Source: an uncultured Cytophaga sp. (GTDB taxonomy: Bacteria > Bacteroidota > Bacteroidia > Cytophagales > Cytophagaceae). From it: 64,000 nt of DNA. Positions 19,313 through 28,869 of the stretch are shown here, in pieces. Position numbers and translations under genes: made by a program. Within the stretch, counting starts at the first letter, position 1; every line of letters begins with the position of its first letter. The stretch spans positions 1 through 64,000 of the forward strand of contig NZ_CALMGQ010000057.1 of assembly GCF_937863595.1 (NCBI RefSeq), in the 5' to 3' direction. The notes under the pieces were generated by a model. The model worked only from the letters and a program-made list of their open reading frames with translations. It made no database searches and was not told the origin of the DNA.

Positions 19313-19458
19313 TGATGTTTTTATAATGCTTCATCAATACTTGGCATGGTTGCTATGGTTTCCCATCATGTTCACGAGCCTACAATGATTTTGAAAAACC
19401 ATTCATCTATCCATTCTATATAAACGAATACGCACAAGAGTCTGTACGTATCATCCAA

Positions 19459-20196
19459 TTACTCATTCCAAATCTCCCAAGCCTTTTCAGCTTGACCGAT
19501 CAACATCCCTAATCCATTCTCAACATGGGCGCCAAATTCTTTTCCCTTTTGCATGAACATGGTGATTTCGGGGTTGTATACCAAATCATATAAATAATGT
19601 TCTGTAGATAAAAATTGATACGGCATTGCGGGAAACGTTTCAACTTCTGGGTACATGCCAAGTGGTGAGGTATTAATTATTATTGAATGCTCTTTGATTA
19701 TTTTTTCATTCAATTCAGCATACGTAATTCCATTTTCTGTTTTATTTCTAGAAACGTATAAAAATGGGATTGAAAGATCTTTAAGCGCTACAGCAACAGC
19801 TTTTGCAGCGCCACCTGTACCTAAGACTAACGCTTTATGTTTTTTCTGCAGAGGAATAAATTTTTCTAAAGAAGTCTTGAACCCATAGTAATCCGAATTA
19901 TATCCCTTTAGTCTTCCATCAGGAAGTATCTTTACTACATTCACTGCGCCTATTTCCTTCGCTGCAGCATCCAACTCATCAAGATATGTTAGGATATCTT
20001 CCTTATACGGAATCGTGACATTACATCCTTTGAAGCCTACAGTATCTTTTAATAACTTAGGAAAATCTTGTATCGATTCTAATGGAAAGTTTTCATACAC
20101 ACAACCTGTAATATTTTCTTTTATGAATTTTTCTGAAAAATATTTTTTAGAAAAAGAATGTGATAATCTATATCCGATTAGTCCGTATACCTTCAT
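19459..20196 (-). CDS. aroE: Shikimate dehydrogenase
   Basis: The 245-residue enzyme reduces 3-dehydroshikimate to shikimate with NADPH in the aromatic amino-acid pathway. The substrate-binding SHSFSKKYF near residue 12, the NVTIPYKEDIL segment with catalytic Lys, the NSDYYGF Asp-containing motif, and the GTGGAAKAVAVAL nucleotide-binding loop near residue 126 are all present. The C-terminal region is the source or sister of the broken copy at 18513. It lies just downstream of the terminator of the DedA operon, so it likely has its own promoter. Confidence 0.95.
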   Translation of the reverse strand: MKVYGLIGYRLSHSFSKKYFSEKFIKENITGCVYENFPLESIQDFPKLLKDTVGFKGCNVTIPYKEDILTYLDELDAAAKEIGAVNVVKILPDGRLKGYNSDYYGFKTSLEKFIPLQKKHKALVLGTGGAAKAVAVALKDLSIPFLYVSRNKTENGITYAELNEKIIKEHSIIINTSPLGMYPEVETFPAMPYQFLSTEHYLYDLVYNPEITMFMQKGKEFGAHVENGLGMLIGQAEKAWEIWNE

Positions 20197-20218
20197 TGAT
20201 TCCTTGAGATTTATTCAT

Positions 20219-20249
20219 AAAAAAGTCCCGATATAAGCGGGACTTTTTT
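20219..20249 (-). terminator. Terminator of the TPR-ComA-DedA operon
   Basis: Perfect 12-bp arms (20219-20230 and 20238-20249) with A and T ends, immediately after the DedA stop codon on the minus strand and before aroE. Confidence 0.88.
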
Positions 20250-20251
20250 AA

Positions 20252-20911
20252 TTATTTTTTTGACATTTTAGCCCGCACCAACTCTATGATTATGGGTATT
20301 ATTGAAATGAATATGATGGCAAGCACCATGTGTTCAAAGTGATCGTGTACAAATGGAATGCTTGCTAGATAATAACCGGCTAATAATAAACCGGCAACCC
20401 AAACTACGCCTCCAATAATATTGAACGTTATGAATTTAGAGTAATTCATGGTACTAACACCTGCTACAAAAGGAGCAAACGTACGTACAATAGGGACAAA
20501 GCGCGCTATAATGATTGTTTTGCCGCCATGTTTTTCATAAAACGCTTGACCTTGCTCTAAATATTCTTTTTTCAATAATTTCAAAAAGAAGTTTTTAGGT
20601 GCATCGGCTCGAAAAACTTTTGGTCCAATAAATTTACCAATATGATAATTTACAGTATCTCCTAGTATTGCAGCAACTACAAGCACTAAGATTAACAACC
20701 AAGGGTTCATTCCATATTTTGCAGCAAGCATGCCTGTTGCAAACAACAATGAATCTCCCGGTAAGAATGGCAATACAACAAGTCCAGTTTCAGCGAATAT
20801 GACCAAGAATAAGATTACATATATCCAAGGTCCGTACGAGTCAACCATTACTTCTAAATAACTGTCTAAGTGTAAAAACCAGTCAGCTAACAATTTAAAG
20901 AATTCCACCAT
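20252..20911 (-). CDS. DedA family membrane protein
   Basis: The 219-residue inner-membrane protein shows the DedA/VTT signatures: ETGLVVLPFLPGDSLLFATG near residue 40, and GGKTIIIARFVPIVRTFAPFVAG near 130 with the conserved Arg residues in the re-entrant region. Family members are linked to lipid-carrier (undecaprenyl phosphate or phospholipid) translocation and envelope homeostasis. It starts 3 bp after the ComA-like gene, so the two are co-expressed. Which lipid it moves is unknown. Confidence 0.92.
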   Translation of the reverse strand: MVEFFKLLADWFLHLDSYLEVMVDSYGPWIYVILFLVIFAETGLVVLPFLPGDSLLFATGMLAAKYGMNPWLLILVLVVAAILGDTVNYHIGKFIGPKVFRADAPKNFFLKLLKKEYLEQGQAFYEKHGGKTIIIARFVPIVRTFAPFVAGVSTMNYSKFITFNIIGGVVWVAGLLLAGYYLASIPFVHDHFEHMVLAIIFISIIPIIIELVRAKMSKK

Positions 20912-20914
20912 TAC

Positions 20915-21685
20915 TTATAATTTGTCCATAAAATGGTGGAATGTATCGCTACGTAATCCCAAACGTACTGTTTCTAATGGAATCAATTCGTTTGGTGCAA
21001 TATTGCCCAAGTTTACATTAGCGCCACACAATTTCACAAAGAACACTTGTTGTTCTTTCTGAGGTGCTTCCCAAATAATTTTATCGACAGGAACTGAGCT
21101 TAAAATATCTTCTACTAAACCAGAACGAACTTCACCAGTAGATCGGAATAAGCCAACATTTCCTGCTTCACGTGCTTCGCCAATAACTTTCCAAGAACCT
21201 GCTTCAAGTTCCGTGTTCATCAATTTAATCCACTTAGATGGCGGGAATACTTTTTCTGCATCTTTAGAGCCTACTTCAGATAAAACAGTAACCTGTTTTG
21301 CCAGTTTTGAAATGTATTCGCATTTCTCGTCGTGTGGCAACTCAATTGAGCCGTCAGATACTTCAGCATGTACAATGCCAAGTGTATCTAACAATCTTCT
21401 ATAATCATCAAATTGATTACGCACAACAAATGCCTCAAACAAAGTGCCTCCTAAATAGCAGGGTATGCCAGCGGACTTGTATATGGCTAATTTTTCTTTT
21501 AATGTAGGCGTAACAAAAGATGTTGCCCAACCTAATTTAACGATATCAATGTAATTACTAGAAACAGACAACATGTCTTCTGCTTCACGGCAACTTAAGC
21601 CTTTATCCATTACCATTGTAAAACCAGACTCACGTGGTTTTATAGTTCTCTCAGGAACTTTTGAAAGGGCAAAATTTTGGTACAT
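20915..21685 (-). CDS. Phosphosulfolactate synthase (ComA family)
   Basis: The 256-residue TIM-barrel protein fits the ComA family, which adds sulfite to phosphoenolpyruvate to make (2R)-phosphosulfolactate. Visible family features are the N-terminal RESGFTMVMDKGLS, IDIVKLGWATSFV with the barrel lysine, GIPCYLGGTLFEAF, and the later EVGSKD and EAREAGNVGLF segments. In methanogens this feeds coenzyme M. Here a more plausible product is sulfolactate or cysteate for sulfonolipids, which is inference. It is in an operon with a TPR protein (2-bp gap) and DedA (3-bp gap). Confidence 0.88.
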   Translation of the reverse strand: MYQNFALSKVPERTIKPRESGFTMVMDKGLSCREAEDMLSVSSNYIDIVKLGWATSFVTPTLKEKLAIYKSAGIPCYLGGTLFEAFVVRNQFDDYRRLLDTLGIVHAEVSDGSIELPHDEKCEYISKLAKQVTVLSEVGSKDAEKVFPPSKWIKLMNTELEAGSWKVIGEAREAGNVGLFRSTGEVRSGLVEDILSSVPVDKIIWEAPQKEQQVFFVKLCGANVNLGNIAPNELIPLETVRLGLRSDTFHHFMDKL

Positions 21686-21687
21686 TT

Positions 21688-23088
21688 CTATTTATTTCTG
21701 TATTGATCAATAATTCTAAATAAAGCCTTTTGAGTTTCTAGTTTTGGGAAAAACTCATATAATACGGTATGGCTATCGAAGTCCAAAGTTAATGCATTTT
21801 CTAGATAATTAAATGCTTCTTTGTACTTTCCTGCTGTAATAAGATAAACAACGGCTCTATAATACAAATCTGCATTACCTGGAATTTCATCAATCCCAGC
21901 ATGGATCAAGTCAACAGCTTTGTCCATATCACCACTTTCGTAGTGCACAAATGACCAATTTTTCCATACTTCAGGGTTGGTAGGTTCCAATACACATGCT
22001 TCCTCAAACGCTTCAAGACAAGAAACTAGATTTCCTGTTTTGTATTCTGCATTCGCTTTGGCCAACCAATAATCTGCGTTGGCCTCGTCTAATTTCAAGG
22101 CTCTTTTAAAGAAATGAATGGATTCAAATGCCTTATCTTGAGCATCTAAACATTTTCCGATGCCATAATATGCTTCGTGAAAATATGCATCCGCTTTAGA
22201 AGCCTTCCTATAAAACTCAATTGCTTTGGGATGTAAACCAAGGTGTTCATAGCAAAAACCAATGTTATAAAACACATCAGCCGTTTTATCATCCATTTCT
22301 AATGTTTGGAAGAAATATTCTAAGGCTTTCTCATATTCGTTTTTATAAACATAGCATTCGCCTATGTTATAGTATGCTGAGGAGTATTTGTCGTTGATTG
22401 CAACAACAAATTCATATGCATTCATTGCTTCCTCTAGCTTACCTTGCTTAAAATACGAAACACCAAGACAAAACCATGCAAAGTGGGAATATGGTTCTTC
22501 CTCTATCAATTGGGTAAAGAAATCAATGCTTTCTTCCAAACGATCCAACACTTCTAAGCTATACGATAATTCGTAAATAGCATCTTCGTGTTTTGGATTT
22601 ATAATAATGGCAAGTTTTAAATGCGATATCGATTCTTCAAAATTACCCATATCCTGATATATCACACCCATATGGTAATGAATCTCATCTTTTTCCTCTG
22701 CCAAATCCAATACTTCTTGAAGCAACTCTATTGCACCTTCAAAATCATCTTGTTGGGCAAGAATATTTGCTCTAAGCAATTGAATATCGGTATCGTTGGG
22801 TTGGTATAATTGTGCCTTATCCAGCAATTCAAGCGCTTCTTCAAACTGAGTCATTTGCATGAGAACTTGAACTTTTAGCAACATTACTTCTACTGCATAT
22901 GGATGTTGCTCCATTGCAATCTCGCATGTTCTATGAGCTTTTCTGAATTTAGCTCCTTCTAGATAATATTGAATGATACTTTCATATACACTCACGTCAA
23001 AAAAGCCAGGAGTGCCTTCTTTTAGAAGCTCCTCAAATTTCCTGGCCAATTCGCGATCATCAGATTGTCGTTTATTTTGTCTGGCCAT
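21688..23088 (-). CDS. Cytoplasmic tetratricopeptide-repeat protein
   Basis: The 466-residue protein has no signal peptide and consists almost entirely of TPR units, about ten to eleven, with the canonical A-x3-Y and G-x2-Y-x2-G patterns. It begins with a charged N-terminus (MARQNKRQSDDRELARKFEE). It is the first gene of an operon with the ComA-like and DedA genes. It is probably a scaffold, with no known client. It is unrelated in sequence detail to the exported TPR protein at the left end of the window. Confidence 0.87.
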   Translation of the reverse strand: MARQNKRQSDDRELARKFEELLKEGTPGFFDVSVYESIIQYYLEGAKFRKAHRTCEIAMEQHPYAVEVMLLKVQVLMQMTQFEEALELLDKAQLYQPNDTDIQLLRANILAQQDDFEGAIELLQEVLDLAEEKDEIHYHMGVIYQDMGNFEESISHLKLAIIINPKHEDAIYELSYSLEVLDRLEESIDFFTQLIEEEPYSHFAWFCLGVSYFKQGKLEEAMNAYEFVVAINDKYSSAYYNIGECYVYKNEYEKALEYFFQTLEMDDKTADVFYNIGFCYEHLGLHPKAIEFYRKASKADAYFHEAYYGIGKCLDAQDKAFESIHFFKRALKLDEANADYWLAKANAEYKTGNLVSCLEAFEEACVLEPTNPEVWKNWSFVHYESGDMDKAVDLIHAGIDEIPGNADLYYRAVVYLITAGKYKEAFNYLENALTLDFDSHTVLYEFFPKLETQKALFRIIDQYRNK

Positions 23089-23449
23089 AGTCTCCTAATT
23101 TAATTGCGCTATACTCCTTATACGAGGGGATTATACCTAAAGCTAAAAAATTAAAAATTAATTCATTTATACCTGAAAGATTATTTATAAACATGGAGAA
23201 AACCACATGTTACTCAACTTGCGGCAAAAAGTGTTGTATCACTCTATTTCCAACTTAAAGTACTGTCTTTATCAAAAAGATTTGAACAAATAAAAACACA
23301 AACAACTACGAACTAGCTACTTAATAAATCACTTGATATTTTATTATTTTAAGACCACCTTTTGAAGTAACCTTGCTGGAAGTTTGTTTTCAAGCATTGA
23401 AAATAAAAATAGCAAATGCAAAACTAGTATTTCTACCCATGTATTTGTT
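23089..23449. other. Gene-free AT-rich spacer
   Basis: This 361-bp region separates two minus-strand units. It should hold the promoter of the TPR-ComA-DedA operon and the 3' end of the polysaccharide operon. I see no clear terminator hairpin, tRNA or conserved open frame in it. Confidence 0.5.
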
Positions 23450-24421
23450 TCAATTATAAAGCCTAGCTTTTGTCCACTCCACTGTATCATCGAGTGTTCT
23501 AAATTGAATGTCGGTAGCATTCTTAATTTTTTCGGATTGGTATTCGATTTTATGCGAAGCTACTCGTGCAGTTTCTTTCGTGATAAGAGGCTCCTTTTTT
23601 GAAAAAAAAGATGCAATTGCATAATATCTCCATGCTAGTTGTCTCATCCAATTATGCGCACAAATATGAGGAGCCTTACAATTTAGTTTGATTGCAATTT
23701 TTCCAAAAAAATCTTTATAGGTAGTGATACCTCCATTTAGAATATGCCGCTCGCCATTTTTAAATTCATTGTCAATGAAAAATAAAATAATTTTAACCAC
23801 ATCGCGCACATCTACATAATTGATGTATCCATCGGTATAAAATTTATTTCCTTTCTGAACATAATCAAAAAGTCGCACAGTACTACTACCCTGCACGCCC
23901 GGACCAAGAATAATAGAGGGATTTAAAATTACAGCATTCAACCCTTCTTCTACTGCTCGTGACACTTCAAGTTCTGCTTGATGTTTTGTAACAGCATAAT
24001 TGCTATTTATAGAAGATTCTTCCCAAGTATTCTTTTCTGTAACTATTGTATCAGTTGATTTACGACCAATAGCAGCGATTGAACTAATGTGAATAAATTT
24101 TTTAACATTCGATTCTAATGCTACATCTACTAAATTCCGTGTACCTTCAACATTGGTTTGGTACATAGGTAATTTATTTTTAGGCCAGAAAGATATAAGT
24201 GCTGCAGTATGAATAACATATTGCACACCCACCATTGCATCTATCAAAGAACCAACATCATTTAAATCACCTTCATGAAATTCGATGCTTTTAATAATAT
24301 CTTTTAATAAATCGGTATTTGAATCTTTCCGGACAAGCGCTTTTACTTTGTACCCTCTAGATACTAATTCATGGCAAACAAAACTTCCCAGCAACCCATT
24401 TGAACCTGTAACAAGAATCAT
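23450..24421 (-). CDS. NAD(P)-dependent epimerase/dehydratase (extended SDR)
   Basis: The 323-residue Rossmann protein begins ILVTGSNGLLGSFVCHEL, the GxxGxxG cofactor motif, and has the catalytic YAVTKHQAE (YxxxK) near residue 141 with an upstream Ser in HISSIAAIG. These are extended short-chain dehydrogenases acting on nucleotide sugars or dihydroflavonol-like substrates. Its start overlaps the stop of the cpsB-like gene by 4 bp, making it the last gene of the polysaccharide operon. The exact substrate is undetermined. Confidence 0.88.
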   Translation of the reverse strand: MILVTGSNGLLGSFVCHELVSRGYKVKALVRKDSNTDLLKDIIKSIEFHEGDLNDVGSLIDAMVGVQYVIHTAALISFWPKNKLPMYQTNVEGTRNLVDVALESNVKKFIHISSIAAIGRKSTDTIVTEKNTWEESSINSNYAVTKHQAELEVSRAVEEGLNAVILNPSIILGPGVQGSSTVRLFDYVQKGNKFYTDGYINYVDVRDVVKIILFFIDNEFKNGERHILNGGITTYKDFFGKIAIKLNCKAPHICAHNWMRQLAWRYYAIASFFSKKEPLITKETARVASHKIEYQSEKIKNATDIQFRTLDDTVEWTKARLYN

Positions 24422-25164
24422 GAAATTAATGAGTTATTTAAAATCTTAGAACCAATTAGTTTTTTGTAGTAGGAAGAAACCTTTACCTGTTTCAATACAT
24501 CCAAATGTCGATCGCCATGACAATCGGTACCCACAAAATCCACCATATTGTGATCAATTAATTTTTCGGCAAATTGTTTTGCAGCTTTTGAATAATATCC
24601 AGCCAATGAATTTAAATTTATTTGAAACAACACATCCATATCATATATTTTTTTGAATGCTTCAAAATTATGATATAAATATAAGTATCGTTCAGGATGC
24701 GCTAATACAGGGATATATCCAGATGTGCGCATTAGAAAAATAGCTTGATGTAACTGTGCAGGCTCGTTCATAAACGAAGTTTCGAATAGCACATACTTCT
24801 CTCCAAAAGTTAATAATTTTTCGCCTTTATTTAATTTTTCTATAAACCATTCGTCTAAATAATACTCTGCGGCAGCTTCAATTTCGATTTCAATATTTTC
24901 TTGTGCCAATTTATTTTTCAGAAGAGATAAAGCCTCCGAAATAATCTCAGGTGTATTTCTATACAAATCGCCCATCACGTGGGGCGTAGTTATGATTTTT
25001 TTATATCCCAGTGTCTTTAATTTTGAAATTAATTCTACAGACTCATCAAGAGACTTTGAACCATCATCAATGTCAGCCAATAAATGGGAATGCATGTCCG
25101 CAAAAAGAAAATCAGGAACAGGTGTCAATTTTTTCTTTCCAAAAAGAGACGTAAGAAAACTCAT
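24418..25164 (-). CDS. PHP-type tyrosine-protein phosphatase (CpsB/YwqE-like)
   Basis: The 248-residue PHP-fold protein has the metal-binding N-terminal motif FADMHSHLLADIDDGSKSL, further His residues in TTPHVMG and LAHPERYLYLY, and the terminal GTDCHGDRH. This architecture matches the Mn-dependent phosphatases that dephosphorylate the Wzc-type tyrosine kinase in capsule regulation. Its gene overlaps the kinase gene by 4 bp, which supports that pairing directly. Confidence 0.92.
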   Translation of the reverse strand: MSFLTSLFGKKKLTPVPDFLFADMHSHLLADIDDGSKSLDESVELISKLKTLGYKKIITTPHVMGDLYRNTPEIISEALSLLKNKLAQENIEIEIEAAAEYYLDEWFIEKLNKGEKLLTFGEKYVLFETSFMNEPAQLHQAIFLMRTSGYIPVLAHPERYLYLYHNFEAFKKIYDMDVLFQINLNSLAGYYSKAAKQFAEKLIDHNMVDFVGTDCHGDRHLDVLKQVKVSSYYKKLIGSKILNNSLIS

Positions 25165-27539
25165 AATTTATCGAATAGTTTTTGGATCCAATTTTGAGGT
25201 TTGGCAACCACATCATTTTCATAATATCCATAATTGTATTTAAAGCCTCTGTTCACAGGGACCCCATTTGCAATTACACGTAATTTATTGTACCCTCCTC
25301 TATTTAGAGCTCTTTTTACTTCCTGTGCAACAAAGAACTTGGAATAATTAATCCGAACTATATACAAAGGAATATCTGCTTTAGACATTAACAACATTCC
25401 GTCCGTAACAATTCCCACGGGAGGCGTATCAATGATAATAACGTCATATTTCGTTTTTAATTCTTCAATCAAATTATCTAAGGCCGGTAACAATATCAAT
25501 TCAGAAGGGTTTGGTGGTGTTGGACCAGCAGTGATATAATCCAAATCGGGTATTCTTGAGAGCTGAATTGCTTCATCAATCGAATTTTTTCCGATTAAAA
25601 CCGTGCTTATTCCTACCGTGTTCTCAGCGCCAAACGCTAAATGTATTTTAGGTTTACGCATGTCTAAATCAATGACAACGACGCGTTGATTTGCCATTGC
25701 AATTACACCTGCTAAATTGACTGCAACAAACGTTTTGCCTTCCCCCCCTACAGTGGATGTAACAGTGATTACTTTTTGATTTTTATCCGTTGAAATAAAC
25801 TCCAGGTTTGTTCGAATAGATCGTAATGACTCTGTAATTGCTGATTTAGATTTGCGATCTACAATTAATTGAGAGAATAACATCTTTTCACTAACATATT
25901 CGGGCACTGTACCAATAATTGGAATTGGCAATGAACGTTCTAGCTCGGCCAATGTTGTTATTGTTTCATACATTAAGAACCTTGATACAACCAACAATAG
26001 ACATAATAAAATAGCGATACCAAAGCCTGACATCAGGATTATACCTTTCTTTGGATAGATTGGTATAGTTGCAGGTAAAGGTTGAGAAAGTATGATAAAA
26101 TCAACCGTAACACCCGCTTTTGTAATGCCTTGTTCTACGAGTTTATCCATTAATAAGCCATAAAACTTATCGTATAAATTATAATGCCTTTTTAAACGAG
26201 ACATTTCAGTTTCTTTGGATGGAAAAGATAAAATAGAAGACTCAATTTCAAATTGATCTAGATTTAAATCATGTATTTCTTTTTTTATAATTTTTTCATT
26301 TTGCGCAATCAATTCCAGTGCATCCTCTTTCGCTTTATTCGCAGTACTTTTCTTTACTTGATATGCATGCGTATTTTCACTTTGCGACATTAACAAGTTT
26401 TCTCTTTCAATATTTAATGTATTGAAATTGGTTATCAATTCTCCTAACTGTGGATCTTCTAGGTTTGGCAAAAGTGGTATAAACTCCTCCAAGTTTTTAT
26501 TTGATTCAATTAAACTTTTCAAATCGTTAAGTAAACCAACCTTAAATGTCAAGGATTTTCTTAAAGCAACATTTTCATCGGCCAAGATAGAATATTTCGT
26601 ATAATCTGCTCTTACATCCATTGTCTTATTTCTTCGCATGAATGCTTCGAAATTCTCCTCCGCTTTTATTAAATTCTCTTCCGCCTTTTTAATAGAATTT
26701 GATAAGAAATCAATCGATTGGTCAAAGGTTTTTAATTTAAGCTGTAAGGTTTGTTGAAAATAAATCGAATCTAAAGACTTAACAATAGAGTACGCTTTGT
26801 TTGCATTGTGGTCTTTGAAAGATATTGCCAATGTACGTGCTTGCATATTAGAGATATCTGCAAACAAACTACTCTGAAAATAATTATTAAGAGCACCTTG
26901 GCTGTTAAAGACAAAAAAGGTCTTTTGCCCCATATTGAAGTCTTTAAAAAATTCTGTTTTCTTCAAAGTGAAATTACCTACAGGTGTTTTACACATTTCT
27001 CCAAATTTAAATTCTTCAGAAAAATCATTGTATTCAATCTTAAAACTAGTTGAATCTAGTATTCGAAGATCGATATGTACATCGTAACGAATGTTTGATT
27101 TGTTTTCAATAAAAGATACTTCATACGGAGCATTATGAAAGCGTTCTTCATATAATATACTCCCGTATACAAAATAAGAAATGGCAAGATTTAAATCTGC
27201 AATTACTTTGTCGCGAACAACAGGAGAACGAATAATTTCGAGTTCGCCTTCTAAACTTGAGGCATCTTCTTCACTATGGAAATTTGTAGACAAGCCTAAG
27301 CTATTGGTTCTGTTTGTGTTTTCTAATTTAATTAATGCACTCGATTCATATACGGGTTTGGCGTAACGGATAAATAAAAACACGCCAGACATGACACATA
27401 AAAAAATCAATGCCATAGCAATATATGATCGCTTAAAAACTATTAAAAGTTTATACGGATCTAAAATATTCTGAACCTCTTCTTCAAACTGATTACCACC
27501 ATCAGTAAAATGAATCTGGTTTTGGGGGGGTGTTGACAT
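25161..27539 (-). CDS. Polysaccharide co-polymerase / tyrosine autokinase (Wzc-like)
   Basis: The 792-residue inner-membrane protein has two transmembrane segments flanking a long periplasmic coiled-coil region (about residues 60-500), then a cytoplasmic BY-kinase domain. Kinase motifs are TVGGEGKTFVAVNLAG (Walker A), VVVIDLDMRKPKIH (A') and VIIIDTPPVGIVTDG (B). The C-terminal tail has a Tyr cluster (YNYGYY), the usual autophosphorylation sites. It controls chain length and export together with the Wza-like protein (upstream, 9-bp gap) and the PHP phosphatase (downstream). Confidence 0.94.
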   Translation of the reverse strand: MSTPPQNQIHFTDGGNQFEEEVQNILDPYKLLIVFKRSYIAMALIFLCVMSGVFLFIRYAKPVYESSALIKLENTNRTNSLGLSTNFHSEEDASSLEGELEIIRSPVVRDKVIADLNLAISYFVYGSILYEERFHNAPYEVSFIENKSNIRYDVHIDLRILDSTSFKIEYNDFSEEFKFGEMCKTPVGNFTLKKTEFFKDFNMGQKTFFVFNSQGALNNYFQSSLFADISNMQARTLAISFKDHNANKAYSIVKSLDSIYFQQTLQLKLKTFDQSIDFLSNSIKKAEENLIKAEENFEAFMRRNKTMDVRADYTKYSILADENVALRKSLTFKVGLLNDLKSLIESNKNLEEFIPLLPNLEDPQLGELITNFNTLNIERENLLMSQSENTHAYQVKKSTANKAKEDALELIAQNEKIIKKEIHDLNLDQFEIESSILSFPSKETEMSRLKRHYNLYDKFYGLLMDKLVEQGITKAGVTVDFIILSQPLPATIPIYPKKGIILMSGFGIAILLCLLLVVSRFLMYETITTLAELERSLPIPIIGTVPEYVSEKMLFSQLIVDRKSKSAITESLRSIRTNLEFISTDKNQKVITVTSTVGGEGKTFVAVNLAGVIAMANQRVVVIDLDMRKPKIHLAFGAENTVGISTVLIGKNSIDEAIQLSRIPDLDYITAGPTPPNPSELILLPALDNLIEELKTKYDVIIIDTPPVGIVTDGMLLMSKADIPLYIVRINYSKFFVAQEVKRALNRGGYNKLRVIANGVPVNRGFKYNYGYYENDVVAKPQNWIQKLFDKL

Positions 27540-27548
27540 ATGAAAATT

Positions 27549-28322
27549 TTAAACTCTCTTAAGTATAATAAAGATAGATAGCAAACTAATTGTTAATGAA
27601 ATCAATGGTGCAACTGTAGATAGTGATTCTTTAAATACAAAACGTTTCGGCTCAATATATACGATATCCCCTGGTTGCATATCGGTATATGCATTTCGCA
27701 AACCATCGATTGTTCCTAAATTTATCAATTGTACGTCTGGATTTTTCAAGTCGCCTCTTACCACTCGAATATTGTTTGCTTTCCCTGTTAGCGTAATTCC
27801 ACCATACCGAGCTATCACTTCAATTAAATTCATGTCTTGAAAATCAAGTGGTATCACTTTGCCGCCTTCAGGACCGAATACAATAACGCGCTTGCTAAGT
27901 AAGGTTACTTTGACATACGGGTCGGTATAGAATGGCTTAAATTTTAAAGCAATTATACTATCTGCTTGATATACGCTATAGCCTTTCAATGGCACATTTC
28001 CAATCATAGGAAGATGTGCACACCCATCTGCATAAATGGTGTACTTCAGCGGTACAGGGGGTGCTTTGGCGCTTGTTCCCGAATTACTTAATGCATCATT
28101 TGGGTCAATTAATTTTTCGCCTCCATTTGTATAAATATCAAGCGTGATAACATCGTTTTCAACAATCTTATGTTCAATACTGGTCTTACCTCTTAAATTC
28201 TCTATAGAGTCTACCAATACACTTGCTTCGGTATGGAACATTCTATAATTATAGAATGTATTACAAGATGTAAAAAGTGAAATAATACCTGCAACACATA
28301 TTAAGTAAGTCGTTTTTTTCAT
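27549..28322 (-). CDS. Polysaccharide export outer-membrane lipoprotein (Wza-like)
   Basis: The 257-residue protein has a lipoprotein signal (ISLFTSC) and the polysaccharide-export domain (VENDVITLDIYTNG onward), followed by a SLBB-type ligand-binding domain (KRVIVFGPEGGKVIPLDF). The C-terminus ends in a hydrophobic helix (PLISLTISLLSIFIIL), which could span the outer membrane as in Wza. It would form the outer-membrane channel partnering the Wzc-like kinase. It is closely spaced with rfbC (1 bp) and wzc. Confidence 0.92.
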   Translation of the reverse strand: MKKTTYLICVAGIISLFTSCNTFYNYRMFHTEASVLVDSIENLRGKTSIEHKIVENDVITLDIYTNGGEKLIDPNDALSNSGTSAKAPPVPLKYTIYADGCAHLPMIGNVPLKGYSVYQADSIIALKFKPFYTDPYVKVTLLSKRVIVFGPEGGKVIPLDFQDMNLIEVIARYGGITLTGKANNIRVVRGDLKNPDVQLINLGTIDGLRNAYTDMQPGDIVYIEPKRFVFKESLSTVAPLISLTISLLSIFIILKRV

Positions 28323-28323
28323 T

Positions 28324-28869
28324 CTAAAAATTTAAAATGGATTCAATATCTCTTAAATACGGTAACTCTTGGTCTTTTGTTGAAACCAAAGGATTTTGCA
28401 CCGTCCAATCAATCGCTAAATCCGAATCATCCCAACGAATACCTAACTCTGAAGCTTTATGGTATACGTTTGTGCATTTATACTGTACTTCACACGGTTC
28501 AATAGAAACAAATCCGTGCGCAAAACCTATTGGCACATACAGCATACGCTTATCAACATCATCTAGCAATACTTTTGCAACTTTTTTATAGGTGGGAGAA
28601 TTCTTTCTCAAATCAACTACGACATCCCAAATTGCGCCTTTTGTAACACGTACCAATTTGCCTTGTGCAAATGGAGGTGCTTGAAAATGTAGCCCTCTTA
28701 CCACTCCTGCAGTAGATTTGGAATGATTGTCTTGAATAAATTCCATTGACAAGCCTGCCTTGGAAAATACCTCTTTATTATACGTTTCCATGAAAAACCC
28801 TCTATCATCTCCAAAAACGGAAGGGGTTATCAATATTAAATCTTTTAATTCTAACTCTTGAAATATCAT
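28324..28869 (-). CDS. rfbC: dTDP-4-dehydrorhamnose 3,5-epimerase
   Basis: The 181-residue cupin enzyme epimerises dTDP-4-keto-6-deoxyglucose on the route to dTDP-L-rhamnose. Typical features are DDRGFFMETYN, QDNHSKS, the catalytic His in VVRGLHFQAPPFAQGKLVRV, and YVPIGFAHGF. The companions rfbA, rfbB and rfbD are not in this operon and must be elsewhere. The start codon shares bases with the stop of the glycosyltransferase gene (28869), indicating translational coupling. Confidence 0.95.
   Translation of the reverse strand: MIFQELELKDLILITPSVFGDDRGFFMETYNKEVFSKAGLSMEFIQDNHSKSTAGVVRGLHFQAPPFAQGKLVRVTKGAIWDVVVDLRKNSPTYKKVAKVLLDDVDKRMLYVPIGFAHGFVSIEPCEVQYKCTNVYHKASELGIRWDDSDLAIDWTVQNPLVSTKDQELPYLRDIESILNF

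Noticed and set aside
23190-23260. Cysteine-containing 22-codon open frame in the spacer
   Set aside because: Too short, no promoter-like element and no supporting pattern; chance in AT-rich DNA.
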